From the NCBI RefSeq assembly GCF_001469165.1, contig NZ_JABX01000003.1:158470-222469 (forward strand): DNA of 64,000 nucleotides, written 5' to 3'. Below the pieces are notes generated by a model. That model did no database searches and was not told the DNA's origin. It worked only from the letters and a program-made list of their open reading frames with translations. A program made the position numbers and the translations under genes. The stretch is from Thiohalocapsa sp. ML1 (GTDB lineage Bacteria > Pseudomonadota > Gammaproteobacteria > Chromatiales > Chromatiaceae). Of the stretch, positions 26,101 to 33,109 are shown in pieces. Each line of letters opens with the position of its first letter. The first letter of the stretch is position 1.

Positions 26101-27331
26101 TGAAGTCGTCGAAGGGCCGCTCCCCCGCAAACAGCTCGTACAGCACCAGTCCGGCGCTGAACACATCGGATGCGCCGGTGGCAGCCGACGGGCCGACATG
26201 CAGCTCGGGGGCCTGGTAGTCCCGATCCAGCTCCCCGGCGACCTGCTCCGCTACGGTCTGGCTGCCGCCCGGGACGGCGCGCGCGTAGTCGAAGCCCAGG
26301 AGCCGGGTATGCCCGTCTTGCCCCAGCAGCACGGTCGCCGGACAGATGTTGCGATGCACCACGCCATGGGCATGGGCGTGGGCAAGGGCGGACAGGAGCT
26401 CCTCGGCGATCCGAAGCTTTTGGTCCAGGGTTAGCGCCAGGGCCGGGCGCTCCAGGTGCAGGCGCAGCGCCGAGCCGGGCACATCGTCGGTGACCAGCAC
26501 ATAGCCGGACTCGTCTTCCAACGGAAAAAAGTCCCGCGCGCCGACGATGCTGGCGTGGGGCGGCAGCCGGCTCAGGGCACGGTAGGCGTTGCCGATCAGG
26601 CGCCGCTCCGCCTCCCGCGACGGGGCGTCCTGGTAGGGGTCGGCGCGGTAGACGCGCAGGCGCACCGTGCCCGCCCGCGCGCCGGCGAAGGGGTTGGCGG
26701 CGCGGTACTCGGTATAGCCTTCGCCGCCGGAGATGCGCTCCACCACTTCCCAGTTGCCGTAACGGGCGGGGCCTTTGGGCTTGCGCACGGCGATCTTCAG
26801 CGCTTTCGAGATCGCCGAGATCAGCTTGCCGACGGCGCGGTCGAATCGGCTCGGCACCCGCTCCGGGTCGGTGAAGAACGCCACCGCCTGCTCCAGTCGC
26901 ACCACCTCGTCCGCGTCGCGCTCGGTGCGGTCGTCGAAGGCCGCGTCCGGCGCCGTCAGGATCACAGCGCTGCCGACAAAGATGCGCCCCAGCTCGGCAT
27001 GGCGCGCCGGGTCGCTGTCCACGATCAGGCCCTTGAGCGCTTTGGCGTGACCGCGCAGCTTCAGCAGCGGGGACTTGAAACACTGCCGCCCCTGCGGGCA
27101 CCAGTAGGACCCGTCCACCTCGATGCGCCCCCGGGTGCCCTTCACGTCCACCAGATACAGCGCATGCGGCGCCACCACCGCCAAGTCCACCTCGTAGCGG
27201 GTCTCGTTATGGAGAATCTCGAAGTTGTGGATGACGGCGTAGCCGGTCGGCAGCCGGTCCCGCAGGTGCGCAATGGCGAGGCGCTCCGATTCGTTCACCG
27301 GCTCGCCGACGGAGATGACTTTGGCGGGCAT
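23168..27331 (-). CDS. NERD-pseudokinase-Ser/Thr kinase-P-loop protein (PglW-like)
   Basis: 1387 aa with four modules. (1) NERD nuclease-related domain, residues ~10-130: YEVDLAVVAP and the VDVKG strand. (2) Kinase-like domain ~190-460 that looks inactive: HRN (326-328) replaces HRD and GFD (346-348) replaces DFG. (3) Ser/Thr kinase domain ~495-755 with a glycine-rich loop (LGRPGAFGVVYK), Lys532, catalytic HCDIKPGN (623-630) and DFN (642-644) for metal binding, so probably active. (4) P-loop NTPase-like C-terminus with GNAGDGKT at 846-853 and a Cys cluster (CENCELAPRC). NERD plus kinase is the PglW layout of BREX type 2 and of the MADS kinase. It shares one base with the genes on both sides. 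Likely regulates the system by phosphorylation. Confidence 0.85.
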   Translation of the reverse strand: MPAKVISVGEPVNESERLAIAHLRDRLPTGYAVIHNFEILHNETRYEVDLAVVAPHALYLVDVKGTRGRIEVDGSYWCPQGRQCFKSPLLKLRGHAKALKGLIVDSDPARHAELGRIFVGSAVILTAPDAAFDDRTERDADEVVRLEQAVAFFTDPERVPSRFDRAVGKLISAISKALKIAVRKPKGPARYGNWEVVERISGGEGYTEYRAANPFAGARAGTVRLRVYRADPYQDAPSREAERRLIGNAYRALSRLPPHASIVGARDFFPLEDESGYVLVTDDVPGSALRLHLERPALALTLDQKLRIAEELLSALAHAHAHGVVHRNICPATVLLGQDGHTRLLGFDYARAVPGGSQTVAEQVAGELDRDYQAPELHVGPSAATGASDVFSAGLVLYELFAGERPFDDFTAMFALNAVFPQGAGDLAPGLPEGLGAWLQSLCTFQIDARPSAAEALAAFRPIVTGQEQTGSRRAEGEDMPGAEGSLDYLTLKPGTRLGQKFVVMEQLGRPGAFGVVYKVVDTFGDVTRVLKLILRDRESTLNRLKKEYQTLLRVPEHPNVVKVVDADVLPGDRTPYLVFEYVDGLDVADMVRSGPMDPEDALALGRQVAAGLDHLHRHNVYHCDIKPGNLLWTDAGVRIIDFNVAVHTQRDEGLGGGTRRYVPPDFDAGADATPETLADRDLYALGVTLFEILTGRPPWDGAPSLSALAPDPRGAPDGDGLDGALAELVQRLISPRRAERPASAAEVLDALQAIPRARRVVLPAVSDLTGHRIEGFAPPGSGRPGTPGNPFVDYLLTLYSQSRTSNAGTRGLDALGKKLYVETALDEDLVEAVLAGGLRLVVVTGNAGDGKTAFLQVLEQRARKRGAAMDPPRVNGCRFTLDGRVYLSNYDGSQDEGERSSDSVLLDFLGPFAGPLQDDGTLPAAAAPGTETRLIAINEGRLIDFLETRGDDFAGLAQVVRRGLATGARQDGIAVVNLNLRSIVALPRAGSGSHKSLLRRMIERLVDLDLWTACENCELAPRCYVRHNVRTFQDSTAGEKVVERLETLYALTHLRGRLHITLRDLRSALAFMLVGTRNCAEIHALYAAGDAQAVLQGFYFNSWMGGDGENRDRLLTLLKQVDMGRVPDPRLDRGLDFVSPGEEPALHRFAERGGYDLELLKGLFERLPRGYQGNAERAAMARHRQYLAMARRRQFFERRDPAVAAMLPYRAGMRMLGIIRGEVSTETVLPELIDAINRGEGLADTGRLGGAFALQVRRVDKGTIKSFRLFPRERFSLDVSDEARDAEFIEHMPSRLVLRYRAEHGADPRLPINLDIFEMLQRLNQGYRPGVEESQGFYMGLEVFKNLLGSAPYQEVLLTTSGHDFYRIRREPTGRLVMDQPALETE

Positions 27332-28734
27332 TAGGCGGCTCCTGATATCGGGCGCTCGACTGCGCTCCGCGCCTGCATTTCAAGGCGAATCGCTTCTGTT
27401 TGAAGCTGGGCGGCGCGGATAGCTTGAGATCCGATGGCTTCAACAACGTCGTCGCGCAACTTTGGAGCGATTACGCTGCCTATCTGCGCCACGTCTAGCG
27501 TCGGGATAGATGTCCCGTAGGCCCGTGCCTTGAGCTGACGACGCCCATACTCTGAGCGAAGGAAGATGAATAGGAACCCAGCCACGAAGTCCGCGCGGCA
27601 ACCAACCCGTATTGCATGTTCGGAGACGGCGCCGTTCATCACTGCCCCGATTGGCAGGACAGGTAGGCCGATAATTCCAGAAAGCTGTCCGGAACGAGGA
27701 ACCAAGACAGTGTTCTCGCTCACCTTGAGATCTTCTAGGCCGCGTTGAGCCATTGCCAGAAAGGTGTCCGTTGCAGGGTCCGACCATTGAATCGCCGACG
27801 TACCGAAGAAGGGCAAACCGTAGCTGCTGTCGGTCACCGTCACGCGCTTGTAGCGACCGGGCTCGGCGATCGCTTCTGCGAGCTCGGACACGGTAACCGT
27901 TGCTGGGCCCGATTGGAGAGGCTGCAGCGCATCCAAATGGAACTGACTGTGATAGAAGGCATCCAATCGGCGTACGATACGGCTACTGAGTGCCGCCGTC
28001 ACGGAAAACGGTTGCACAGACCCCGGGTGCTTTATATCCGGGAGCCCCGCAGAGGCAATCAGCTCTCTTGTGGCTTTGCCGCCTAGCTTCGCCGCCTCTG
28101 CGCGACGCGCGGCAGCTAATTCCACAAGGTCGTGAATCTCCTCCTCCAGTTCCGCGCCCAATCTGGGCACCGGTACATTGGCAATATGCTCCGGCTCGAT
28201 ATGCTGAATGATTGCGCCGTAGGTGCCGGCGGTGACCAGGGGTACGCCGAAGCGGCTGGAGAGAAAGGCGTAGAGATAGCCGGGCGGGATGCGCACGGGG
28301 TCCGGACAGACCTTCATGATGTCCTGCGAGGACCACATGCCAGCCATGTCCGGGCGGGCGTAGACCATGCGCCCGATGGTGCCAGAGCAGGAGATCAGGG
28401 TCATGCCCGGCCGCACTTCCAGGTGCCGGAGCTTGGGCAAGTCCGCGTGCTTGCGGCTCAGGAGCGGCAGGTGGGACAGGTCGGCCAGCAGCATGGAGCT
28501 GGAGCCGAGAAAGGGCACGCCGTGGGCGGGGTCGGTCACCCAGCGCCGCGAGAACTGGGGGCCGTTGAAGATCCCGCCCCCGGGCCCGGCGGTCAGCGAC
28601 TTGAGCGGCTCCTTCGGCGCGTCCAGGCGGCGGATGCGCTCGCGGGCCTCCACCGCGCCGTACAGAAAGGGTCCCACGTCGAGGCGCCGCCGCTCGCCAT
28701 GAATCCAACTGCTTGGGACGGCTTTGACCTTCAT
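27331..28734 (-). CDS. HsdS-like DNA specificity protein
   Basis: 467 aa. Two target-recognition domains separated by helical spacers, as in type I specificity subunits: the first TRD ends with the repeat-like GTYGAIIQHIEPEHIANVPV, then the helix LEEEIHDLVELAAARRAEA; the second ends with AYGTSIPTLDVAQIGSVIAP, followed by a second helix. It would recognise a bipartite DNA site and direct the upstream methyltransferase. No HsdR translocase/nuclease is encoded nearby, so this is not a normal type I restriction system. The stop shares one base with the kinase start. Confidence 0.85.
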   Translation of the reverse strand: MKVKAVPSSWIHGERRRLDVGPFLYGAVEARERIRRLDAPKEPLKSLTAGPGGGIFNGPQFSRRWVTDPAHGVPFLGSSSMLLADLSHLPLLSRKHADLPKLRHLEVRPGMTLISCSGTIGRMVYARPDMAGMWSSQDIMKVCPDPVRIPPGYLYAFLSSRFGVPLVTAGTYGAIIQHIEPEHIANVPVPRLGAELEEEIHDLVELAAARRAEAAKLGGKATRELIASAGLPDIKHPGSVQPFSVTAALSSRIVRRLDAFYHSQFHLDALQPLQSGPATVTVSELAEAIAEPGRYKRVTVTDSSYGLPFFGTSAIQWSDPATDTFLAMAQRGLEDLKVSENTVLVPRSGQLSGIIGLPVLPIGAVMNGAVSEHAIRVGCRADFVAGFLFIFLRSEYGRRQLKARAYGTSIPTLDVAQIGSVIAPKLRDDVVEAIGSQAIRAAQLQTEAIRLEMQARSAVERPISGAA

Positions 28735-28788
28735 GCCCTGCGCCGGCCTATGCCTCGGTGGTTGCGATCGGAAATCATGTCGCTATTT

Positions 28789-29208
28789 TTATTCGCCGAG
28801 AAGCTGCGGCGCACATAGGCTTGCGAATGCGCGCACCGAGACAATCCGAAAGGGCACCACGCGGGCCGCATCGTCGAAGTCGGCATCGCCGGAAATCAGA
28901 AAGTCGGCGCGGCCCGCCAGCGCGCAGTCGAGAAACTTCGCGTCCTTGCGGTCGCGTGGCAGGTCCATCCGTGCGGGCGCATCGATAGCTCGGGTTCGCC
29001 GGTGGAGCACGTCGAGCCAATGCGCGAGCGTCGCGCGCGAGAGGGCAAACTTGGGCCGGGCGAGCACGTTGCAATACTCGTCCATGATCGCTTCCGACAC
29101 CAGCCATTCGCTGTCGGCGCGGTCGATACACCAGAGCACGACCCGTTCCGGCAATCGGTCCCGATAAACGGCGGAGAGCAAGACATTGGTGTCGATGACC
29201 ACCCTCAC
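28789..29208 (-). CDS. PIN-domain protein, toxin-like
   Basis: 139 aa. PIN-domain acidic residues are visible: VVIDTNVLLSAVY at the start, SEAIMDEYCNVLARPKF, then DRKDAKFLDCALAGRADFLI and SGDADFDD. Proteins of this type (COG1569) are ribonuclease toxins neutralised by a small partner. The gene overlaps its upstream antitoxin-like partner by four bases and precedes the specificity gene by 54 bp. Its insertion inside the methylation operon suggests either a toxin-antitoxin guard or a genuine operon component. Confidence 0.82.
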   Translation of the reverse strand: MRVVIDTNVLLSAVYRDRLPERVVLWCIDRADSEWLVSEAIMDEYCNVLARPKFALSRATLAHWLDVLHRRTRAIDAPARMDLPRDRKDAKFLDCALAGRADFLISGDADFDDAARVVPFRIVSVRAFASLCAPQLLGE

Positions 29209-29441
29209 CGGCCGCTCCGGTAGGCATCGATCTCTTCGGCAATGTCGGCCTCCGTAATGCCCCGGGATTGGGGCAGAGACCGGATATGCTCGAACAGCGC
29301 GCGCCAGGTGTTCGGATCGTAGGCATCCGCTTGGGAGTCGACCAGTAGGACTTCCACGAGCGAGCCGGCGCGAAACGGCACGCCTTCCACGACCAATCGG
29401 CCCTGCTCGTCTACCTCGGCATAAGTCTTGAACGCGTTCAT
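29205..29441 (-). CDS. Small antitoxin-like protein
   Basis: 78 aa. The N-terminus (MNAFKTYAEVDEQGRLVVEG) is an AbrB/Phd-like short beta unit, the C-terminus (SRGITEADIAEEIDAYRSGR) an amphipathic helix of the kind that wraps a PIN toxin. Its stop overlaps the PIN gene start (29205-29208) and its start overlaps the stop of the preceding small gene (29438-29441). Assigned as antitoxin by size and position rather than by a strong family match. Confidence 0.7.
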   Translation of the reverse strand: MNAFKTYAEVDEQGRLVVEGVPFRAGSLVEVLLVDSQADAYDPNTWRALFEHIRSLPQSRGITEADIAEEIDAYRSGR

Positions 29442-29796
29442 TCGATTTCTCCGACCTCCGATGGATATTCCGCTGCAGCGCCCGTTCGGGACTTGCCCAG
29501 GGGGCAGCTAGTCATATTCTTGACGGAATTGCGTTCTTCGCGGGTGGGAATCTCGATGCGGTCGATGCGGGACCGCTCCGGCCCGGCCTGTCCGACGAAG
29601 CGCTCGCGATTGCGCGCCCACCAAGCGGCGTCGATCTCGTCGGCCAAGGCGCGGATCTGGGCGTCGGTCGCGGCGCTCCCGGACAGGATGGCAGCCACGC
29701 GCAGCCGCTCCAAGAAGGTCTGGACATAGTGGAGGACGCCAGATCTTTGGGGACGGTGACCACGATGTCATCGGTGTCGTAGCGGATTAGAATCAT
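29438..29796 (-). pseudogene. Small operon gene with apparent -1 frameshift
   Basis: The ATG at 29796 overlaps the methyltransferase stop (ATGA), and the first ~20 residues are a sensible beta-rich start (MILIRYDTDDIVVTVPKDLA). The continuation that makes sense, HYVQTFLERLRVAAILSG followed by ATDAQIRALADEIDAAWWAR, lies in the -1 frame and ends at 29438, overlapping the antitoxin start. A single missing base between about 29730 and 29760 would restore one ~118-aa protein. A shorter product could start at TTG 29713. It may be a real mutation, a sequencing error or recoding; no canonical slippery heptamer was seen. Confidence 0.65.
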
Positions 29797-31913
29797 TGCT
29801 CCGGTCTCGAATGGGTTGGCCTTGAGGCGGGGCGCGTCGCGGGCGACGGTCCGCACAGCGGACCCGACGCCCCGGGCTCCGGGTGCTCGGCGCGGAACTT
29901 GCGGTAGGCGGCAGCGATCGCGGGCAAGTCGTTGTCCGGGATGCGGCGCTTGCGCTTCAAGGTGCGGGTGACCCATTCGCCCCGGTAACGGACGCGCTCG
30001 GTCTCGTCCTGGTCTTCAAGCAGTTCTTCGCCTTCCGGGCTGCGTTTGAAGAGCGGGGCGCCGCGGCGGTCAAAGCCGACTTTTTCCGCCACGGCCATGA
30101 ACACCGGGTAGTCCAAGGGCTCGCCGGTCAGGTCCTCGGCCTGCTTCTCCTGGTGGGTCTTTTTCTTGAGGAACAGGAGGCTGGTCAGGATATTGACATT
30201 GGCCTCGACGATAAATGCCTCCACCGGCAGATCGACGCTGGCGAGCACCCAGCAGTGGCGCAGGATCCACCAGCGGATGTACTCGTCGCCCGGGTTGCCG
30301 AGGATGCCGTCCGGCAGCACGATGCCCATGCGCCCGCCTTCTTTCAGCCACTGCACGCAGCGCTCGATGAAGAGCACCTCGGGGGCGACGCTCTTCTTGC
30401 GCGTGCCGGTGTTGCGGAAGCCGCCGTCCGGGGTGCGCTCCCAGGTGCAGGCCAGCTCGTATTGGCTCAGGATCGCCGGCTCGGTAATCGGGATGTCCGA
30501 GCCGAAGGGCGGATTGGTCATCACCAGGTCCATGGTGCCGAGCCGGACCCAGGCTTGGGCAGGCTTGACGCCGCTCAGGCTCCCGCCCGGGAACTCCAGT
30601 GAGTTCATGTGGAACACGCGGGCCTCGGCGTCCGAGGCCATGAGGATGTTCATCTGAGTGGCGCGCACCAGGGCGGGGTCGAAGTCCGCGGCGAAGATGC
30701 GCGTCGTGTACTCGCGCAGGCGCTCATGGACGCCGAGAAACTCCACTGTGGTCTCGTCCGTGCCTTGCTGGATGCCGGCGGCTTCGCGGAAGGTCCTGTT
30801 CATGTGCTCCAGCACGGCCACCGGGAAGCTGCCGGTGCCGCAGGCCGGATCCAGGAAGCGCTGGTGCTCCTGCGGGTCCAGCATGGCGACCATGAGCTTG
30901 ACCGCGCCGCCGGGGGTGAAGTACTGGCCCTTGTCGCCGCGCAGGTTGGTGCCAACGATCTCCTGGTAGGCGGCACCCTTGGCGTCGAGCCCGGTGCGGC
31001 GGAAGTCGTACTTGGCGAGCTCGGAGACCATGAAGGCCAACGCGCGGTCGCTCAGGGAGATCTGGTCGGCGTCTCCGAAGATGTCGCACCAGCGGCGCTT
31101 GACCTCGGCGAACAGGGGCTCGATGCGGGCGCGGATGGCTGCCTGGCCCGCGGAGTCGAACTGCTCGGTGGGGCCGGCCCAGAAGCGGCGCAGCTCGCCG
31201 CGGGCGGTGCGCTCGTCGTACATCTTGGCAAAGATGAGATACAGGAATTGCCAGAAGGCGGCGTCCTTCGCCATGCCCTCGTTGCCGTGGATGTAGTTGT
31301 GGCAGCGGCGGAAGGCGATCCGCAGCATCTCCGGGGTGGCGCGGCGCAGGTAAGCCTCCGAGACGACATCCTTGCTGCCCAAGGTGCCGTCCGCGAGGGG
31401 CCAGTCGCCCAAGGGCTCGAAGCGGGTGTCGAAGCGGGTCTCTTGCTTCTTGAGGAAAAAGAAGTCGAGCCGGTTTGTCCACAGGCCGTAGGTGGCGGCA
31501 GGCACCGCGGCCAGCATGTCTTTGAGGTCTTCCAGGTCCTTGCGGGCCTGCTCGTGGTCGCGCAGCTTGACCGCGCGCTTCTTGCCGCCGGACTTGGGCT
31601 CGCTCTGGCAGACGACGATGCGCCGGAGATTGTTCGGGGTGTGCTCGGTGCCGGGCTCGAAGATGGCGATGTCCGCGGTGCGCACGCGACCATCGCAGGG
31701 CACCTTGAAGCCGGCAGCCATATCGTCGACGGAGATGCCGTACTCGTGGAACAGCGCCCGGGCGATGTGCTGGCGCACCTGCTCCTTGGCACTGTCCTTG
31801 ACCGGCTTGCCGGTGATGTAGTCGAGCACGCGGCCCTCTTCGAGGATCGCGGCGCACTCGGTTGCAGGCTCTGCGGACACGGTAGGTGCTCCAGGCTCCA
31901 GCGGCAACTGCAC
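29793..31913 (-). CDS. Class I N6-adenine DNA methyltransferase
   Basis: 706 aa, first gene of the operon. N-terminal restriction-related segment (ITGKPVKDSAKEQVRQHIAR, as in type I R/M N-termini), helical HsdM-like domain, then the SAM domain: GQYFTPGGAV, motif I DPACGTGSFPVAV (about residue 355), motif IV NPPFG (about residue 465) marking N6-adenine methylation, and PEVLFIERCVQWLKEGGRMG. A C-terminal basic tail follows. With the downstream HsdS-like protein it should form the modification enzyme that marks self DNA. No restriction subunit is present, so discrimination must lead to another effector. Confidence 0.92.
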   Translation of the reverse strand: MQLPLEPGAPTVSAEPATECAAILEEGRVLDYITGKPVKDSAKEQVRQHIARALFHEYGISVDDMAAGFKVPCDGRVRTADIAIFEPGTEHTPNNLRRIVVCQSEPKSGGKKRAVKLRDHEQARKDLEDLKDMLAAVPAATYGLWTNRLDFFFLKKQETRFDTRFEPLGDWPLADGTLGSKDVVSEAYLRRATPEMLRIAFRRCHNYIHGNEGMAKDAAFWQFLYLIFAKMYDERTARGELRRFWAGPTEQFDSAGQAAIRARIEPLFAEVKRRWCDIFGDADQISLSDRALAFMVSELAKYDFRRTGLDAKGAAYQEIVGTNLRGDKGQYFTPGGAVKLMVAMLDPQEHQRFLDPACGTGSFPVAVLEHMNRTFREAAGIQQGTDETTVEFLGVHERLREYTTRIFAADFDPALVRATQMNILMASDAEARVFHMNSLEFPGGSLSGVKPAQAWVRLGTMDLVMTNPPFGSDIPITEPAILSQYELACTWERTPDGGFRNTGTRKKSVAPEVLFIERCVQWLKEGGRMGIVLPDGILGNPGDEYIRWWILRHCWVLASVDLPVEAFIVEANVNILTSLLFLKKKTHQEKQAEDLTGEPLDYPVFMAVAEKVGFDRRGAPLFKRSPEGEELLEDQDETERVRYRGEWVTRTLKRKRRIPDNDLPAIAAAYRKFRAEHPEPGASGPLCGPSPATRPASRPTHSRPEQ

Positions 31914-32212
31914 GGGGTACAGCGCGCTCCGACCGTCGGTTTACCGCTTGTCTCCAAGCTCGTCAACCGTCCGACGAGCAATCACGGCGCCGGTCGGGCT
32001 TGATAAGGGTCTCAGAAGGATCTTTGCGCGCTAGATTCGACTGTCGCCGTCGCCACCCGGGAACACGGCGCCGGCGGGGTCGTCGATGGAAGCCCTTGCA
32101 CGCGCATTTCACGCATCGGCGTGCCCGCCCCGCCCTTGTGGCGTGCACGGGGCGCTCGGCACTGTGCGAGCAGCCGCACGCGCGGAGCCGATAGGTCGCT
32201 TGACGAGGCGTC

Positions 32213-32240
32213 ATGGTGACGCGCTGTATCGATCTCTCCC
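32213..32240 (-). pseudogene. Relic of the nikR 5' end
   Basis: The stretch ATGGTGACGCG..ATCGATCTCTCC matches the start of nikR and its leader (13861-13887) with two substitutions over about 27 bases; in translation QRVT is preserved. It lies about 95 bp after the stop of the nickel ATPase gene on the same strand, where a nikR gene would fit. Confidence 0.5.
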
Positions 32241-32285
32241 ACCCGTCGCGAGAGCAGCAAGGGTCGCCGTGGTCTCCAGGCCGGG

Positions 32286-32310
32286 CGATTACGACAACGA
32301 CAGCGACAAC
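32286..32310. repeat. GTTGTC-type dispersed repeat, inverted
   Basis: CGATTACGACAACGACAGCG and following bases; the complement matches the core at 6351-6410 and 13344-13362. Confidence 0.6.
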
Positions 32311-32332
32311 GAGCTGGCCGCGACCGCCGCGA

Positions 32333-33109
32333 TCACTCCTCCGCATGATGATCATCATGTGCCGGCGCCGGTCCCGCATGCACATGATCGCTCGCCACCC
32401 CGGGGGCATGGAGGTGCAGATGCTCGTGGGCGTGGACGTGGGCGTGCCGGTGCAGCATCGCCGCCGCGAGTCGCCCCTCGTGCAGGCACACCGCCCGGGT
32501 TGCCAGGCGCTCCAGCAGGCGGCGGTCGTGGGAGACGATGACCATCGCCTGCGGCAGCGCCGTGAGGTGCGCGAGCAGCCGCGCCTCGGTGGCCGCATCG
32601 AGCCCGTTCGTGGGCTCGTCGAGCAACAGCACGTCCGGGTGCATCGCGAGCACCGTCGCCAGCGCCACCAAGCGCTTCTCGCCGCCGGAGAGCCGATGCG
32701 TGACGCGCTCGGCAAAGCCGGCGAGCCCGAGCGCGGCCAGCGTCGCCTCCGCATCCGCCCGCGCCTGCGCCGGCGAGCGGCCCAGATTGAGCGGGCCGAA
32801 GGCGACGTCCTCCAGCACCGTCGGGCAGAAGAGCTGATCATCGGCGTCCTGGAACACGAGCCCAACCCGCGCGCGCACCGGCACGAAATCGGCCTCGGCG
32901 CGCCGCACCTCGCCGAAGGCCGCAACCTCGCCCGCGCTCGGCTGCCGCAGCCCCACCAGCAGATGCAGCAGCGTGGACTTGCCGGCACCGTTGGCCCCCG
33001 TCACGGCAACGCGCTCCCCCGCGTGCAGCGCAAAGTCCACACCCCGCAGCACCGCCCGGTCCGCGAAGCCGAAGTGCACGCCGCAGAGCGCGAGCAGCGG
33101 CGCGCTCAC
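32333..33109 (-). CDS. nikO: Nickel ECF transporter ATPase, His-rich tail
   Basis: 258 aa from the GTG at 33109, which overlaps the nikQ stop (GTGA); an ATG at 33166 would add 19 residues not conserved in the family. ABC ATPase of a CbiO/NikO-type group I ECF transporter: Walker A TGANGAGKSTLL, Q-loop VGLVFQDADDQLFCPTV, signature LSGGEKRLVALA, Walker B VLLLDEPTNGLD, H-loop VIVSHDRRLL. The last ~40 residues are extremely histidine-rich (HRHAHVHAHEHLHLH, then HDDHHAEE), likely a nickel-binding extension. Last intact gene of nikKMLQO. Confidence 0.93.
   Translation of the reverse strand: MSAPLLALCGVHFGFADRAVLRGVDFALHAGERVAVTGANGAGKSTLLHLLVGLRQPSAGEVAAFGEVRRAEADFVPVRARVGLVFQDADDQLFCPTVLEDVAFGPLNLGRSPAQARADAEATLAALGLAGFAERVTHRLSGGEKRLVALATVLAMHPDVLLLDEPTNGLDAATEARLLAHLTALPQAMVIVSHDRRLLERLATRAVCLHEGRLAAAMLHRHAHVHAHEHLHLHAPGVASDHVHAGPAPAHDDHHAEE

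Larger units (their letters stand above)
31914..32332. other. Region between the defence operon and the nickel transporter operon
   Basis: 419 bp. It should hold the promoter of the methyltransferase operon. It also contains the nikR relic (32213-32240) and a GTTGTC-type repeat (32286-32310). No WYL/HTH regulator gene is seen here, although such a regulator is often the first gene of methylation-associated systems. Confidence 0.45.

Noticed and set aside
15898..31913. BREX type 2 (Pgl) assignment
   Set aside because: The PglW-like kinase and methyltransferase are present, but no PglZ phosphatase, PglY/BrxC-type ATPase or BrxHI helicase is found.
27331..31913. Plain type I restriction-modification system
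   Set aside because: HsdM- and HsdS-like genes are present but HsdR is not, and kinase and HerA-like genes are coupled to them.
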